Origin: Halictus rubicundus
Taxonomy: Eukaryota > Arthropoda > Insecta > Hymenoptera > Halictidae
DNA: 64,000 nucleotides
NCBI RefSeq assembly: GCF_050948215.1
Contig: NW_027488874.1
Span: forward strand, 62,001-126,000
Direction: 5' to 3'
Shown here: positions 10,501 to 24,529 of the stretch, in pieces
Position numbering within the stretch: the first letter of the stretch is position 1
Layout of the letters: every line of letters begins with the position of its first letter
Notes under the pieces: model-generated
The model's database searches: none
What the model saw: only the letters and a program-made list of their open reading frames with translations
What the model was told of the DNA's origin: nothing
Program-made: the position numbers and the translations under genes

Positions 10501-11664
10501 TCATATCCTATCCTCTTGCCTATAATATCATCTACCCTATCCTATCCTCTATCCTATCCAATCCCCTACCCTATCCTCTATCCTATCCTATCCTCTATCG
10601 TCTGCTCTATCCTATCCTATCCACTATCCTATCCTATCCTTAATGCTATCCTATTCTCTATCCTCACCTATCCTTTATACTATCAAATCCTCTATCCTAT
10701 CCTATCCTCTATCCTATGCTATCCTCCATCGTCTCCTATCCTCTATCCTATCCAATCCCCTATCCTATCCTCTATCCTATCCTATCCTCTATCATGTCCT
10801 ATCCTCTATAATATCGTATCCTCTATCATATCCTATCCTCTTTCCTATAATATCATCTATCCTATCCAATCTCTATCGTCTCCTTTCCTCTATCCTATCC
10901 AATCCCCTATCCTATCTTCTATCGTCTCCTGTCCTCTATCCTATCCAATCCCCTATCCTATCCGATATCCTATCCTATCCTCTATCCTATCCTACCCTCA
11001 ATCCTATCCTATCCTATGCTCTATCCTATTCTATACTCTATCCTATCCCATCCTCTATCCTATCCTATCCTATCCTCTATCCTATCCTATCCTCTATCCT
11101 ATCCTATCCTCTATCCTATCCTATCCTCTATCCTATCCTATTCTCTATCCTATCCTATCCTCTATAATATCGTATCCTCTATCATATCCTATACTCTTGC
11201 CTATAATATCATCTACCCTATCCTATCCTCTATCCTATCCAATCCCCTACCCTATCCTCTATCCTATCCTATCCTCTATCGTCTGCTCTATCCTATCCTA
11301 TCCACTATCCTATCCTATCCTCAATGCTATCCTATTCTCTATCCTCACCTATCCTTTATACTATCCAATCCTCTATCCTATCCTATCCTCTATCCTATCC
11401 TATCCTCCATCGACTCGTATCCTCTATCCTATCCAATCCCCTATCCTATCCTCTATCCTATCCTATCCTCTATCCTATCCAATCCCCTATCTTATCTTCT
11501 ATCGTCTCCTGTCCTCTACCCTATCCAATCCCCTATCCTATCCTCTATCCTATCCTATCCTCTATCCTATCCTATCCTCTATCCTAACCTATCCTCTATC
11601 CTATCCTATCCTCTTTCCTATCCTATCCTCTATCCTATCCTATCCTCTATCCTAACCTATCCTC
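4540..11664 (+). repeat. left part of array: mixed 12/17-bp units with two related blocks
   Basis: This section is rich in variant units. Two sub-blocks are duplicated within it: about 5290-5995 matches about 8152-8869 (offset 2862, becoming 2874 through an extra 12-bp unit), and about 6594-7230 matches about 9061-9680 (offset 2467, becoming 2450 through a 17-bp step). A 63-bp duplication is visible at the very start: the CCATCG motif is at 4579 and 4642. No gene is present. Confidence 0.75.
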
Positions 11665-14312
11665 TATCCTATCCTATCCTCTATCCTATCCTATCCTCAA
11701 CGCTATCCTATCCTCATTCCTATCCTATGCTCCATTATATCCTATCCGCTATCCTATCATATCCTCTATCCTATAATATCCTCTATCCTATCCAATCTCT
11801 ATCGTCTCCTTTCCTCTATCCTATCCAATCCCCTATCTTATCTTCTATCGTCTCCTGTCCTCTATCCTATCCAATCCCCTATCGTATCCTCTATCCTATC
11901 CTATCCTCTGTCCTATCCTACCCTCAATCCTATCCTATCCTATCCCCTATCCTATCCTATCCTCTATCCTATCCTATCCTCTATCCTATCCTATCCTCTA
12001 TCCTATCCTATCCTCTATCCTATCCTATTCTCTATCCTAACCTATCCTCTGTCCTATCCTATCCTCTATCATATCCTATCCTCAACGCTATCCTATCCTC
12101 ATTCCTATCCTATAATCCATTATATCCTATCCGCTATCCTATCATATCCTCTAACCTATAAAATTGTCTATCCTATCCAATCCTCTATCCTATCCTCTAT
12201 CCTATCCAATCCTCTATCCTATCCTCTATCCTATCCTCTATCCTATCCTATCCTCTATCCTATCCTCTATCCTATCCTCTATCCTATCCTATCCTCTATC
12301 CTATCCTATCCTCTATCCTATCCTATTCTCTATCCTATCCTATCCTCTATCCTAACCTATCCTCTATCCTATCCTATCCTCTATCCTATCCTATCCTCAA
12401 CGCTATCCTATCCTCTATCCTATCCTATCCTCAACGCTATCCTATCCTCATTACTATCCTATACTCCATTATATCCTATCCGCTATCGTATCATATCCTC
12501 TATCCTATAATATCCTCTATCCTATCCAATCCTCTATCCTATCCTCTATCATATCCTCTATCCTATCCTATCGTCTATCCTATCCTCTATCCTATCCTAT
12601 CCTCTATCCTATCCTCTATCCTATCCTCTATCCTATCCTATCCTCTACCCTATGCTATCCTCTATCCTGTCCTATCCTCTTTAATGTCGTATCCTCTATC
12701 ATATCCTATCCTCTTTCCTATTATATCATCTATCCTATCCAATCTCTATCGTCTCCTTTCCTCTATCCTATCCAATTCCCTATCTTATCTTCTATCGTCT
12801 CCTGTCCTATATCCTATCCAATCCCCTATCCTGTCCTCTATCCTATCCCATCCTCTATCCTATCCTATCCTCTATCCTATCCTATCCTCTATACTATTCT
12901 ATCCTCTATCCTAACCTATCCTCTATCCTATCCTATCCTGTATCCTATCCTATCCTCTATCCTATCCTATCCTCTATCCTATCCTATCCTCTATCCTATC
13001 CTATCCTATCCTCTATCCTAACCTATCCTCTATCCTCTCCAATCCTCTATCCTATCCTATCCTCTATCCTATCCTATCCTATCCTCTATCCTAACCTATC
13101 CTCTGTCTTATCCTATCCTCTATCCTATCCTATCCTGAAACCTATCCTATCCTCATTCCTATCCTATACTCCATTATATCCTATCCGCTATCCTATCATA
13201 TCCTCTATCCTATCCTCTATCCTATCCTCTATCCTATCCTATCCTCTATTCTATCCTATCCTCTATCCTATCCTATCCTCTATCATATCCTATCATCTAT
13301 CCTATCCTATCCTCTATCCTATCCTATCCTCTATCCTATCCTATCCTATCCTCTATCCTATCCAATCTCTATCGTCTCCTTTCCTCTATCCTATCCAATC
13401 CCCTATCCTATCCTCTATCCTATCCTATCCTCTATCCTATCCTATCCTCTATCCTATCCTATCCTCTATCCTATCCTATCCTCAATCCTATCCTATCCTC
13501 TATCCTCTCCTATCCTTTATACTAACCAATCCTCTATCCTATCCTCTATTCTATCCTATCCTCTATCCTATCTTATCCTCTATCCTAACCTATCCTCTAT
13601 CCTCTCCTATCCTTTATACTAACCAATCCTCTATACTATCCTCTATCCTATCCTATCCTCTATCCTATCCTATCCTCTATTCGATCCTATCCTATCCTCT
13701 ATCATATCCTATCCTCTATCCTATCCTATCCTCTATCCTATCCTATCCTCTATCCTATCCTATCCAATCTCTATCGTCTCCTTTCCTCTATCCTATCCAA
13801 TCCCCTATCCTATCTTCTATCGTCTCCTGTCCTCTATCCTATCCAATCCCCTATCCTATCCTCTATCCTATCCTATCCTCTATCCTAACCTATCCTCTGT
13901 CTTATCCTATCCTCTATCCTATCCTATCCTGAAACCTATCCTATCCTCATTCCTATCCTATACTCCATTATATCCTATCCGCTATCCTATCATATCCTCT
14001 ATCCTATCCTCTATCCTATCCTCTATCCTATCCTATCCTCTATCCTATCCTATCCTCTATCCTATCCTATCCTCTATCCTCTCCTATCCTCTATCCTATC
14101 CTATCCTCTATCCTATTCTATCCTCTATCCTAACCTATCCTATCCTCTATCCTAACCTATCCTCTGTCTTATCCTATCCTCTATCCTATCCTATCCTGAA
14201 ACCTATCCTATCCTCATTCCTATCCTATACTCCATTATATCCTATCCGCTATCCTATCATATCCTCTATCCTATCCAATCCTCTATCCTATCCTCTATCC
14301 TATCCTATCCTC
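11665..14312 (+). repeat. 2648-bp higher-order unit, copy 1
   Basis: This block and the next are adjacent and offset by exactly 2648 bp. Markers at 11725, 12164 and 12684 reappear at 14373, 14812 and 15332 with the same offset throughout. I saw no base difference in the lines I compared. The ends are estimated from where the two copies stop matching. Confidence 0.8.
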
Positions 14313-16960
14313 TATCCTATCCTATCCTCTATCCTATCCTATCCTCAACGCTATCCTATCCTCATTCCTATCCTATGCTCCATTATATCCTATCCGCTAT
14401 CCTATCATATCCTCTATCCTATAATATCCTCTATCCTATCCAATCTCTATCGTCTCCTTTCCTCTATCCTATCCAATCCCCTATCTTATCTTCTATCGTC
14501 TCCTGTCCTCTATCCTATCCAATCCCCTATCGTATCCTCTATCCTATCCTATCCTCTGTCCTATCCTACCCTCAATCCTATCCTATCCTATCCCCTATCC
14601 TATCCTATCCTCTATCCTATCCTATCCTCTATCCTATCCTATCCTCTATCCTATCCTATCCTCTATCCTATCCTATTCTCTATCCTAACCTATCCTCTGT
14701 CCTATCCTATCCTCTATCATATCCTATCCTCAACGCTATCCTATCCTCATTCCTATCCTATAATCCATTATATCCTATCCGCTATCCTATCATATCCTCT
14801 AACCTATAAAATTGTCTATCCTATCCAATCCTCTATCCTATCCTCTATCCTATCCAATCCTCTATCCTATCCTCTATCCTATCCTCTATCCTATCCTATC
14901 CTCTATCCTATCCTCTATCCTATCCTCTATCCTATCCTATCCTCTATCCTATCCTATCCTCTATCCTATCCTATTCTCTATCCTATCCTATCCTCTATCC
15001 TAACCTATCCTCTATCCTATCCTATCCTCTATCCTATCCTATCCTCAACGCTATCCTATCCTCTATCCTATCCTATCCTCAACGCTATCCTATCCTCATT
15101 ACTATCCTATACTCCATTATATCCTATCCGCTATCGTATCATATCCTCTATCCTATAATATCCTCTATCCTATCCAATCCTCTATCCTATCCTCTATCAT
15201 ATCCTCTATCCTATCCTATCGTCTATCCTATCCTCTATCCTATCCTATCCTCTATCCTATCCTCTATCCTATCCTCTATCCTATCCTATCCTCTACCCTA
15301 TGCTATCCTCTATCCTGTCCTATCCTCTTTAATGTCGTATCCTCTATCATATCCTATCCTCTTTCCTATTATATCATCTATCCTATCCAATCTCTATCGT
15401 CTCCTTTCCTCTATCCTATCCAATTCCCTATCTTATCTTCTATCGTCTCCTGTCCTATATCCTATCCAATCCCCTATCCTGTCCTCTATCCTATCCCATC
15501 CTCTATCCTATCCTATCCTCTATCCTATCCTATCCTCTATACTATTCTATCCTCTATCCTAACCTATCCTCTATCCTATCCTATCCTGTATCCTATCCTA
15601 TCCTCTATCCTATCCTATCCTCTATCCTATCCTATCCTCTATCCTATCCTATCCTATCCTCTATCCTAACCTATCCTCTATCCTCTCCAATCCTCTATCC
15701 TATCCTATCCTCTATCCTATCCTATCCTATCCTCTATCCTAACCTATCCTCTGTCTTATCCTATCCTCTATCCTATCCTATCCTGAAACCTATCCTATCC
15801 TCATTCCTATCCTATACTCCATTATATCCTATCCGCTATCCTATCATATCCTCTATCCTATCCTCTATCCTATCCTCTATCCTATCCTATCCTCTATTCT
15901 ATCCTATCCTCTATCCTATCCTATCCTCTATCATATCCTATCATCTATCCTATCCTATCCTCTATCCTATCCTATCCTCTATCCTATCCTATCCTATCCT
16001 CTATCCTATCCAATCTCTATCGTCTCCTTTCCTCTATCCTATCCAATCCCCTATCCTATCCTCTATCCTATCCTATCCTCTATCCTATCCTATCCTCTAT
16101 CCTATCCTATCCTCTATCCTATCCTATCCTCAATCCTATCCTATCCTCTATCCTCTCCTATCCTTTATACTAACCAATCCTCTATCCTATCCTCTATTCT
16201 ATCCTATCCTCTATCCTATCTTATCCTCTATCCTAACCTATCCTCTATCCTCTCCTATCCTTTATACTAACCAATCCTCTATACTATCCTCTATCCTATC
16301 CTATCCTCTATCCTATCCTATCCTCTATTCGATCCTATCCTATCCTCTATCATATCCTATCCTCTATCCTATCCTATCCTCTATCCTATCCTATCCTCTA
16401 TCCTATCCTATCCAATCTCTATCGTCTCCTTTCCTCTATCCTATCCAATCCCCTATCCTATCTTCTATCGTCTCCTGTCCTCTATCCTATCCAATCCCCT
16501 ATCCTATCCTCTATCCTATCCTATCCTCTATCCTAACCTATCCTCTGTCTTATCCTATCCTCTATCCTATCCTATCCTGAAACCTATCCTATCCTCATTC
16601 CTATCCTATACTCCATTATATCCTATCCGCTATCCTATCATATCCTCTATCCTATCCTCTATCCTATCCTCTATCCTATCCTATCCTCTATCCTATCCTA
16701 TCCTCTATCCTATCCTATCCTCTATCCTCTCCTATCCTCTATCCTATCCTATCCTCTATCCTATTCTATCCTCTATCCTAACCTATCCTATCCTCTATCC
16801 TAACCTATCCTCTGTCTTATCCTATCCTCTATCCTATCCTATCCTGAAACCTATCCTATCCTCATTCCTATCCTATACTCCATTATATCCTATCCGCTAT
16901 CCTATCATATCCTCTATCCTATCCAATCCTCTATCCTATCCTCTATCCTATCCTATCCTC
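14313..16960 (+). repeat. 2648-bp higher-order unit, copy 2
   Basis: This is the tandem second copy of the preceding block. Identity is lost near 16960, where this copy reads TCAACCC and copy 1 continues with TCTATCC. A third, more diverged copy of much of this block lies at about 20980-23250, offset about 6292 at 15332/21624 and about 6299 later, a shift of a few bases. Confidence 0.8.
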
Positions 16961-18139
16961 AACCCTATCCTATCCTCATTCCTATCCTATAGTCCATTAT
17001 ATCCTATCCGCTATCCTATCCAATCCTCTATCCTATCCTCTATCCTATCCTCTATCCTATCCTCTATCCTATCCTATCCTCTATCCTATCCTATCCTCTA
17101 TCCTATCCTATCCTCTATCCTATCCTTTCCTCCATCCTATCCTATCCTCTATCCTATCCTATCCTATCCTCTATCCTATCCTATCCTCTATCCTATCCTA
17201 TCCTCTATCCCATCCTATCCTCTATCCTATCCTATCCTCTATCCTATCCTATCCTCTATCCTATCCTATCCTCTATCCTATCCTATCCTCTATCCTATCC
17301 TATCCAATCTCTATCGTCTCCTTTCCTCTATCCTATCCAATCCCCTATCCTATCTTCTATCGTCTCCTGTCCTCTATCCTATCCAATCCCCTATCCTATC
17401 CTCTATCCTATCCTATCCTCTATCCTAACCTATCCTCTGTCTTATCCTATCCTCTATCCTATCCTTTCCTCCATCCTATCCTATCCTCTATCCTATCCTA
17501 TCCTATCCTCTATCCTATCCTATCCTCTATCCTATCCTATCCTCTATCCCATCCTATCCTCTATCCTATCCTATCCTCTATCCTATCCTATCCTATCCTC
17601 TATCCTATCCTATACTCTATCCTAACCTATCCTCTATCGTATCCTATTCTCTATCCTATCCTATCCTCTATAATATCGTATCCTCTATCATATCCTATCC
17701 TCTTGCCTATAATATCATCTACCCTATCCTATCCTCTATCCTATCCAATCCCCTACCCTATCCTCTATCCTATCCTATCCTCTATCGCCTGCTCTATCCT
17801 ATCCTATCCACTATCCTATCCTATCCTTAATGCTATCCTATTCTCTATCCTCACCTATCCTTTATACTATCAAATCCTCTATCCTATCCTATCCTCTATC
17901 CTATGCTATCCTCCATCGTCTCCTATCCTCTATCCTATCCAATCCCCTATCCTATCCTCTATCCTATCCTATCATCTATCCTATCCAATCCCCTATCTTA
18001 TCATCTATCGTCTCCTGTCCTCTATCCTATCCAATCCCCTATCCTATCCTCTATCCTATCCTATCCTCTATCCTATACTGCCCTCAATCCTATCCTATCC
18101 TATGCTCTATCCTATTCTATACTCTATCCTATCCTGTCC

Positions 18140-18564
18140 TCTATCCTATCCTATCCTCTATCCTATCCTATCCTCTATCCTATCCTATCCTCTATCCTAT
18201 CCTATCCTCTATCCTATCCTATCCTCTATCCTATCCTATCCTCTATCCTATCCTATCCTCTATCCTATCCTATCCTCTATCCTATCCTATCCTCTATCCT
18301 ATCCTATCCTCTATCCTATCCTATCCTCTATCCTATCCTATCCTCTATCCTATCCTATCCTCTATCCTATCCTATCCTCTATCCTATCCTATCCTCTATC
18401 CTATCCTATCCTCTATCCTATCCTATCCTCTATCCTATCCTATCCTCTATCCTATCCTATCCTCTATCCTATCCTATCCTCTATCCTATCCTATCCTCTA
18501 TCCTATCCTATCCTCTATCCTATCCTATCCTCTATCCTATCCTATCCTCTATCCTATCCTATAC
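18140..18564 (+). repeat. homogeneous tract of 25 17-bp units
   Basis: The tract is 425 bp, exactly 25 x 17. All units read TC(TATCC)3, except that the last pentamer is TATAC. It is the longest clean tract in the window and lies directly before the conserved ATACTCTATCCTAACC variant module. It gives the cleanest definition of the basic unit. Confidence 0.92.
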
Positions 18565-20010
18565 TCTATCCTAACCTATCCTCTATCGTATCCTATTCTC
18601 TATCCTATCCTATCCTCTATAATATCGTATCCTCTATCATATCCTATCCTCTTGCCTATAATATCATCTACCCTATCCTATCCTCTATCCTATCCAATCC
18701 CCTACCCTATCCTCTATCCTATCCTATCCTCTATCGTCTGCTCTATCCTATCCTATCCACTATCCTATCCTATCCTCCATGCTATCCTATTCTCTATCCT
18801 CACCTATCCTTTATACTATCAAATCCTCTATCCTATCCTATCCTCTATCCTATGCTATCCTCCATCGTCTCCTATCCTCTATCCTATCCAACCCCCTATC
18901 CTATCCTCTATCCTATCCTATCCTCTATCCTATCCAATCCCCTATCTCATCATCTATCGTCTCCTGTCCTCTATCCTATCCAATCCCCTATCCTATCCTC
19001 TATCCTATCCTATCCTCTATCCTATACTGCCCTCAATCCTATCCTATCCTATGCTCTATCCTATTCTATACTCTATCCTATCCTATCCTCTATCCTATCC
19101 TATCCTCTATCCTATCCTATCCTCTATCCTAACCTATCCTCTATCCTGTCCTATCCTCTTTCCTATCCTATCCTCTATCCTATCCTATCCTCTATCCTAA
19201 CCTATCCTCTATCCTATCCTATCTTCTATCCTATCCTATCCTCAACGCTATCCTATCCTCATTCCTATCCTATACTCCATTATATCCTATCCGCTATCCT
19301 ATCATATCCTCTATCCTATAATATCCTCTATCCTATCCAATCTCTATCGTCTCCTTTCCTCTATCCTATCCAATCCCCTATCTTATCTTCTATCGTCTCC
19401 TGTCCTCTATCCTATCCAATCCCCTATCCTATCCTCTATCCTATCCTATCCTCTATCCTATCCTACCCTCAATCCTATCCTATAGTATGCTCTATCCTAT
19501 TCTATACTCTATCCTATCCCATCCTCTATCCTATCCTATAGTCTATCCTATCCTATCCTCTATCCTATCCTATCCTCTATCCTAACCTATCCTCTATCCT
19601 ATCCTATCCTCTATCCTATCCTATCCTGTATCCTATCCTATCCTCTATCCTATCCTATCCTCTATCATGTCCTATCCTCTATAATATCGTATCCTCTATC
19701 ATATCCTATCCTCTTTCCTATAATATCATCTATCCTATCCAATCTCTATCGTCTCCTTTCCTCTATCCTATCCAATCCCCTATCCTATCTTCTATCGTCT
19801 CCTGTCCTCTATCCTATCCAATCCCCTATCCTATCCGATATCCTATCCTATCCTCTATCCTATCCTACCCTCAATCCTATCCTATCCTATGCTCTATCCT
19901 ATTCTATACTCTATCCTATCCCATCCTCTATCCTATCCTATCCTATCCTCTATCCTATCCTATCCTCTATCCTATCCTATCCTCTATCCTATCCTATCCT
20001 CTATCCTATC
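18140..20010 (+). repeat. block also found near 29.9-31.8 kb (offset 11755)
   Basis: Markers at 18560, 18652, 18779 and 19889 recur at 30315, 30407, 30534 and 31644, all offset by 11755. From the end of the homogeneous tract to about 20010 there is therefore no net length change. The matching copy diverges near 31768. The two copies are separated by other array material, so this is a dispersed rather than a tandem duplicate. Confidence 0.75.
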
Positions 20011-20979
20011 CTATTCTCTATCCTATCCTATCCTCTATAATATCGTATCCTCTATCATATCCTATACTCTTGCCTATAATATCATCTACCCTATCCTATC
20101 CTCTATCCTATCCAATCCCCTACCCTATCCTCTATCCTATCCTATCCTCTATCGTCTGCTCTATCCTATCCTATCCACTATCCTATCCTATCCTCAATGC
20201 TATCCTATTCTCTATCCTCACCTATCCTTTATACTATCCAATCCTCTATCCTATCCTATCCTCTATCCTATCCTATCCTCCATCGTCTCCTATCCTCTAT
20301 CCTATCCAATCCCCTATCCTATCCTCTATCCTAACCTATCCTCTATCCTATCCTATCCTCTATCCTATCCTATCCTCAACGCTATCCTATCCTCATTCCT
20401 ATCCTATGCTCCATTATATCCTATCCGCTATCCTATCATATCCTCTATCCTATAATATCCTCTATCCTATCCAATCTCTATCGTCTCCTTTCCTCTATCC
20501 TATCCAATCCCCTATCTTATCTTCTATCGTCTCCTGTCCTCTATCCTATCCAATCCCCTATCGTATCCTCTATCCTATCCTATCCTCTGTCCTATCCTAC
20601 CCTCAATCCTATCCTATCCTATCCTCTATCCTAACCTATCCTCTATCCTATCCTATCCTCTATCCTATCCTATCCTGTATCCTATCCTATCCTCTATCCT
20701 ATCCTGTCCTCTATCCTGTCCTATCCTCTATAATATCGTATCCTCTATCATATCCTATCCTCTTTCCTATAATATCATCTATCCTATCCAATCTCTATCG
20801 TCTCCTTTCCTCTATCCTATCCAATCCCCTATCCTATATTCTATCGTCTCCTGTCCTCTATCCTATCCAATCCCGTATCCTATCCCCTATCCTATCCTAT
20901 CCTCTATCCTATCCTATCCTCTATCCTATCCTATCCTCTATCCTATCCTATCCTCTATCCTATCCTATTCTCTATCCTA

Positions 20980-23250
20980 ACCTATCCTCTATCCTATCCT
21001 ATCCTCTATCATATCCTATCCTCAACGCTATCCTATCCTCATTCCTATCCTATAATCCATTATATCCTATCCGCTATCCTATCATATCCTCTAACCTATA
21101 AAATTCTCTATCCTATCCAATCCTCTATCCTATCCTCTATCCTATCCAATCCTCTATCCTATCCTCTATCCTATCCTCTATCCTATCCTATCCTCTATCC
21201 TATCCTCTATCCTATCCTCTATCCTATCCTATCCTCTATCCTATCCTATCCTCTATCCTATCCTATTCTCTATCCTATCCTATCCTCTATCCTAACCTAT
21301 CCTCTATCCTATCCTATCCTCTATCCTATCCTATCCTCAACGCTATCCTATCCTCTATCCTATCCTATCCTCAACGCTATCCTATCCTCATTACTATCCT
21401 ATACTCCATTATATCCTATCCGCTATCGTATCATATCCTCTTTCCTATAATATCCTCTATCCTATCCAATCCTCTATCCTATCCTCTATCATATCCTCTA
21501 TCCTATCCTATCGTCTATCCTATCCTCTATCCTATCCTATCCTCTATCCTATCCTCTATCCTATCCTCTATCCTATCCTATCCTCTACCCTATGCTATCC
21601 TCTATCCTGTCCTATCCTCTTTAATGTCGTATCCTCTATCATATCCTATCCTCTTTCCTATTATATCATCTATCCTATCCAATCTCTATCGTCTCCTTTC
21701 CTCTATCCTATCCAATTCCCTATCTTATCTTCTATCGTCTCCTGTCCTATATCCTATCCAATCCCCTATCCTGTCCTCTATCCTATCCCATCCTCTATCC
21801 TATCCTATCCTCTATCCTATCCTATCCTCTATACTATTCTATCCTCTATCCTAACCTATCCTCTATCCTATCCTATCCTGTATCCTATCCTATCCTCTAT
21901 CCTATCCTATCCTCTATCCTATCCTATCCTCTATCCTATCCTATCCTATCCTCTATCCTAACCTATCCTCTATCCTCTCCAATCCTCTATCCTATCCTAT
22001 CCTCTATCCTATCCTATCCTATCCTCTATCCTAACCTATCCTCTGTCTTATCCTATCCTCTATCCTATCCTATCCTGAAACCTATCCTATCCTCATTCCT
22101 ATCCTATACTCCATTATATCCTATCCGCTATCCTATCATATCCTCTATCCTATCCTCTATCCTATCCTCTATCCTATCCTATCCTCTATTCTATCCTATC
22201 CTCTATCCTATCCTATCCTCAATCATATCCTATCATCTATCCTATCCTATCCTCTATCCTATCCTATCCTATCCTCTATCCTATCCTATCCTATCCTCTA
22301 TCCTATCCAATCTCTATCGTCTCCTTTCCTCTATCCTATCCAATCCCCTATCCTATCCTCTATCCTATCCTATCCTCTATCCTATCCTATCCTCTATCCT
22401 ATCCTATCCTCTATCCTATCCTATCCTCAATCCTATCCTATCCTCTATCCTCTCCTATCCTTTATACTAACCAATCCTCTATCCTATCCTCTATTCTATC
22501 CTATCCTCTATCCTATCTTATCCTCTATCCTAACCTATCCTCTATCCTCTCCTATCCTTTATACTAACCAATCCTCTATACTATCCTCTATCCTATCCTA
22601 TCCTCTATCCTATCCTATCCTCTATTCGATCCTATCCTATCCTCTATCATATCCTATCCTCTATCCTATCCTATCCTCTATCCTATCCTATCCTCTATCC
22701 TATCCTATCCAATCTCTATCGTCTCCTTTCCTCTATCCTATCCAATCCCCTATCCTATCTTCTATCGTCTCCTGTCCTCTATCCTATCCAATCCCCTATC
22801 CTATCCTCTATCCTATCCTATCCTCTATCCTAACCTATCCTCTGTCTTATCCTATCCTCTATCCTATCCTATCCTGAAACCTATCCTATCCTCATTCCTA
22901 TCCTATACTCCATTATATCCTATCCGCTATCCTATCATATCCTCTATCCTATCCTCTATCCTATCCTCTATCCTATCCTATCCTCTATCCTATCCTATCC
23001 TCTATCCTATCCTATCCTCTATCCTCTCCTATCCTCTATCCTATCCTATCCTCTATCCTATTCTATCCTCTATCCTAACCTATCCTATCCTCTATCCTAA
23101 CCTATCCTCTGTCTTATCCTATCCTCTATCCTATCCTATCCTGAAACCTATCCTATCCTCATTCCTATCCTATACTCCATTATATCCTATCCGCTATCCT
23201 ATCATATCCTCTATCCTATCCAATCCTCTATCCTATCCTCTATCCTATCC
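20980..23250 (+). repeat. third copy of part of the 2648-bp unit
   Basis: The TTAATGTCG marker at 21624 corresponds to 12684 and 15332, and the flanking variants follow in the same order (GAAACC, GCTATCC and TATAGTCC modules). The offset from copy 2 drifts from 6292 to about 6299 near 22260, where a few pentamers differ. Confidence 0.7.
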
Positions 23251-24529
23251 TATCCTCAACCCTATCCTATCCTCATTCCTATCCTATAGTCCATTATATC
23301 CTATCCGCTATCCTATCCAATCCTCTATCCTATCCTCTATCCTATCCTCTATCCTATCCTCTATCCTATCCTATCCTCTATCCTATCCTATCCTCTATCC
23401 TATCCTATCCTCTATCCTATCCTTTCCTCCATCCTATCCTATCCTCTATCCTATCCTATCCTATCCTCTATCCTATCCTATCCTCTATCCTATCCTATCC
23501 TCTATCCCATCCTATCCTCTATCCTATCCTATCCTCTATCCTATCCTATCCTATCCTCTATCCTATCCTATACTCTATCCTAACCTATCCTCTATCGTAT
23601 CCTATTCTCTATCCTATCCTATCCTCTATAATATCGTATCCTCTATCATATCCTATCCTCTTGCCTATAATATCATCTACCCTATCCTATCCTCTATCCT
23701 ATCCAATCCCCTACCCTATCCTCTATCCTATCCTATCCTCTATCGTCTGCTCTATCCTATCCTATCCACTATCCTATCCTATCCTTAATGCTATCCTATT
23801 CTCTATCCTCACCTATCCTTTATACTATCAAATCCTCTATCCTATCCTATCCTCTATCCTATGCTATCCTCCATCGTCTCCTATCCTCTATCCTATCCAA
23901 TCCCCTATCCTATCCTCTATCCTATCCTATCATCTATCCTATCCAATCCCCTATCTTATCATCTATCGTCTCCTGTCCTCTATCCTATCCAATCCCCTAT
24001 CCTATCCTCTATCCTATCCTATCCTCTATTCTATACTGCCCTCAATCCTATCCTATCCTATGCTCTATCCTATTCTATACTCTATCCTATCCTATCCTCT
24101 ATCCTATCCTATCCTCTATCCTATCCTATCCTCTATCCTAACCTATCCAATCCCCTATCTTATCATCTATCGTCTCCTGTCCTCTATCCTATCCAATCCC
24201 CTATCTTATCCTCTATCCTAACCTATCCTCTATCCTATCCTATCCTCTTTCCTATCCTATCCTCTATCCTATCCTATCCTCTATCCTAACCTATACTCTA
24301 TCCTATCCTATCCTCTATCCTATCCTATCCTCAACGCTATCCTATCCTCATTCCTATCCTATACTCCATTATATCCTATCCGCTATCCTATCATATCCTC
24401 TATCCTATAATATCCTCTATCCTATCCAATCCCTATCGTATCCTCTATCCTATCCTATCCTCTATCCTATCCTACCCTCAATCCTATCCTATCCTATCCT
24501 CTATCCTAACCTATCCTCTATCCTATCCT

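Noticed and set aside
17703..19541. 612-codon + strand open frame, and dozens like it in the array (for example 41060-42889, 4516-5592, 11016-12161)
   Set aside because: The frames exist only because the satellite consensus has no stop on this strand. All three frames are open together, the peptide is the repeat itself, and starts and stops fall at chance variant units.
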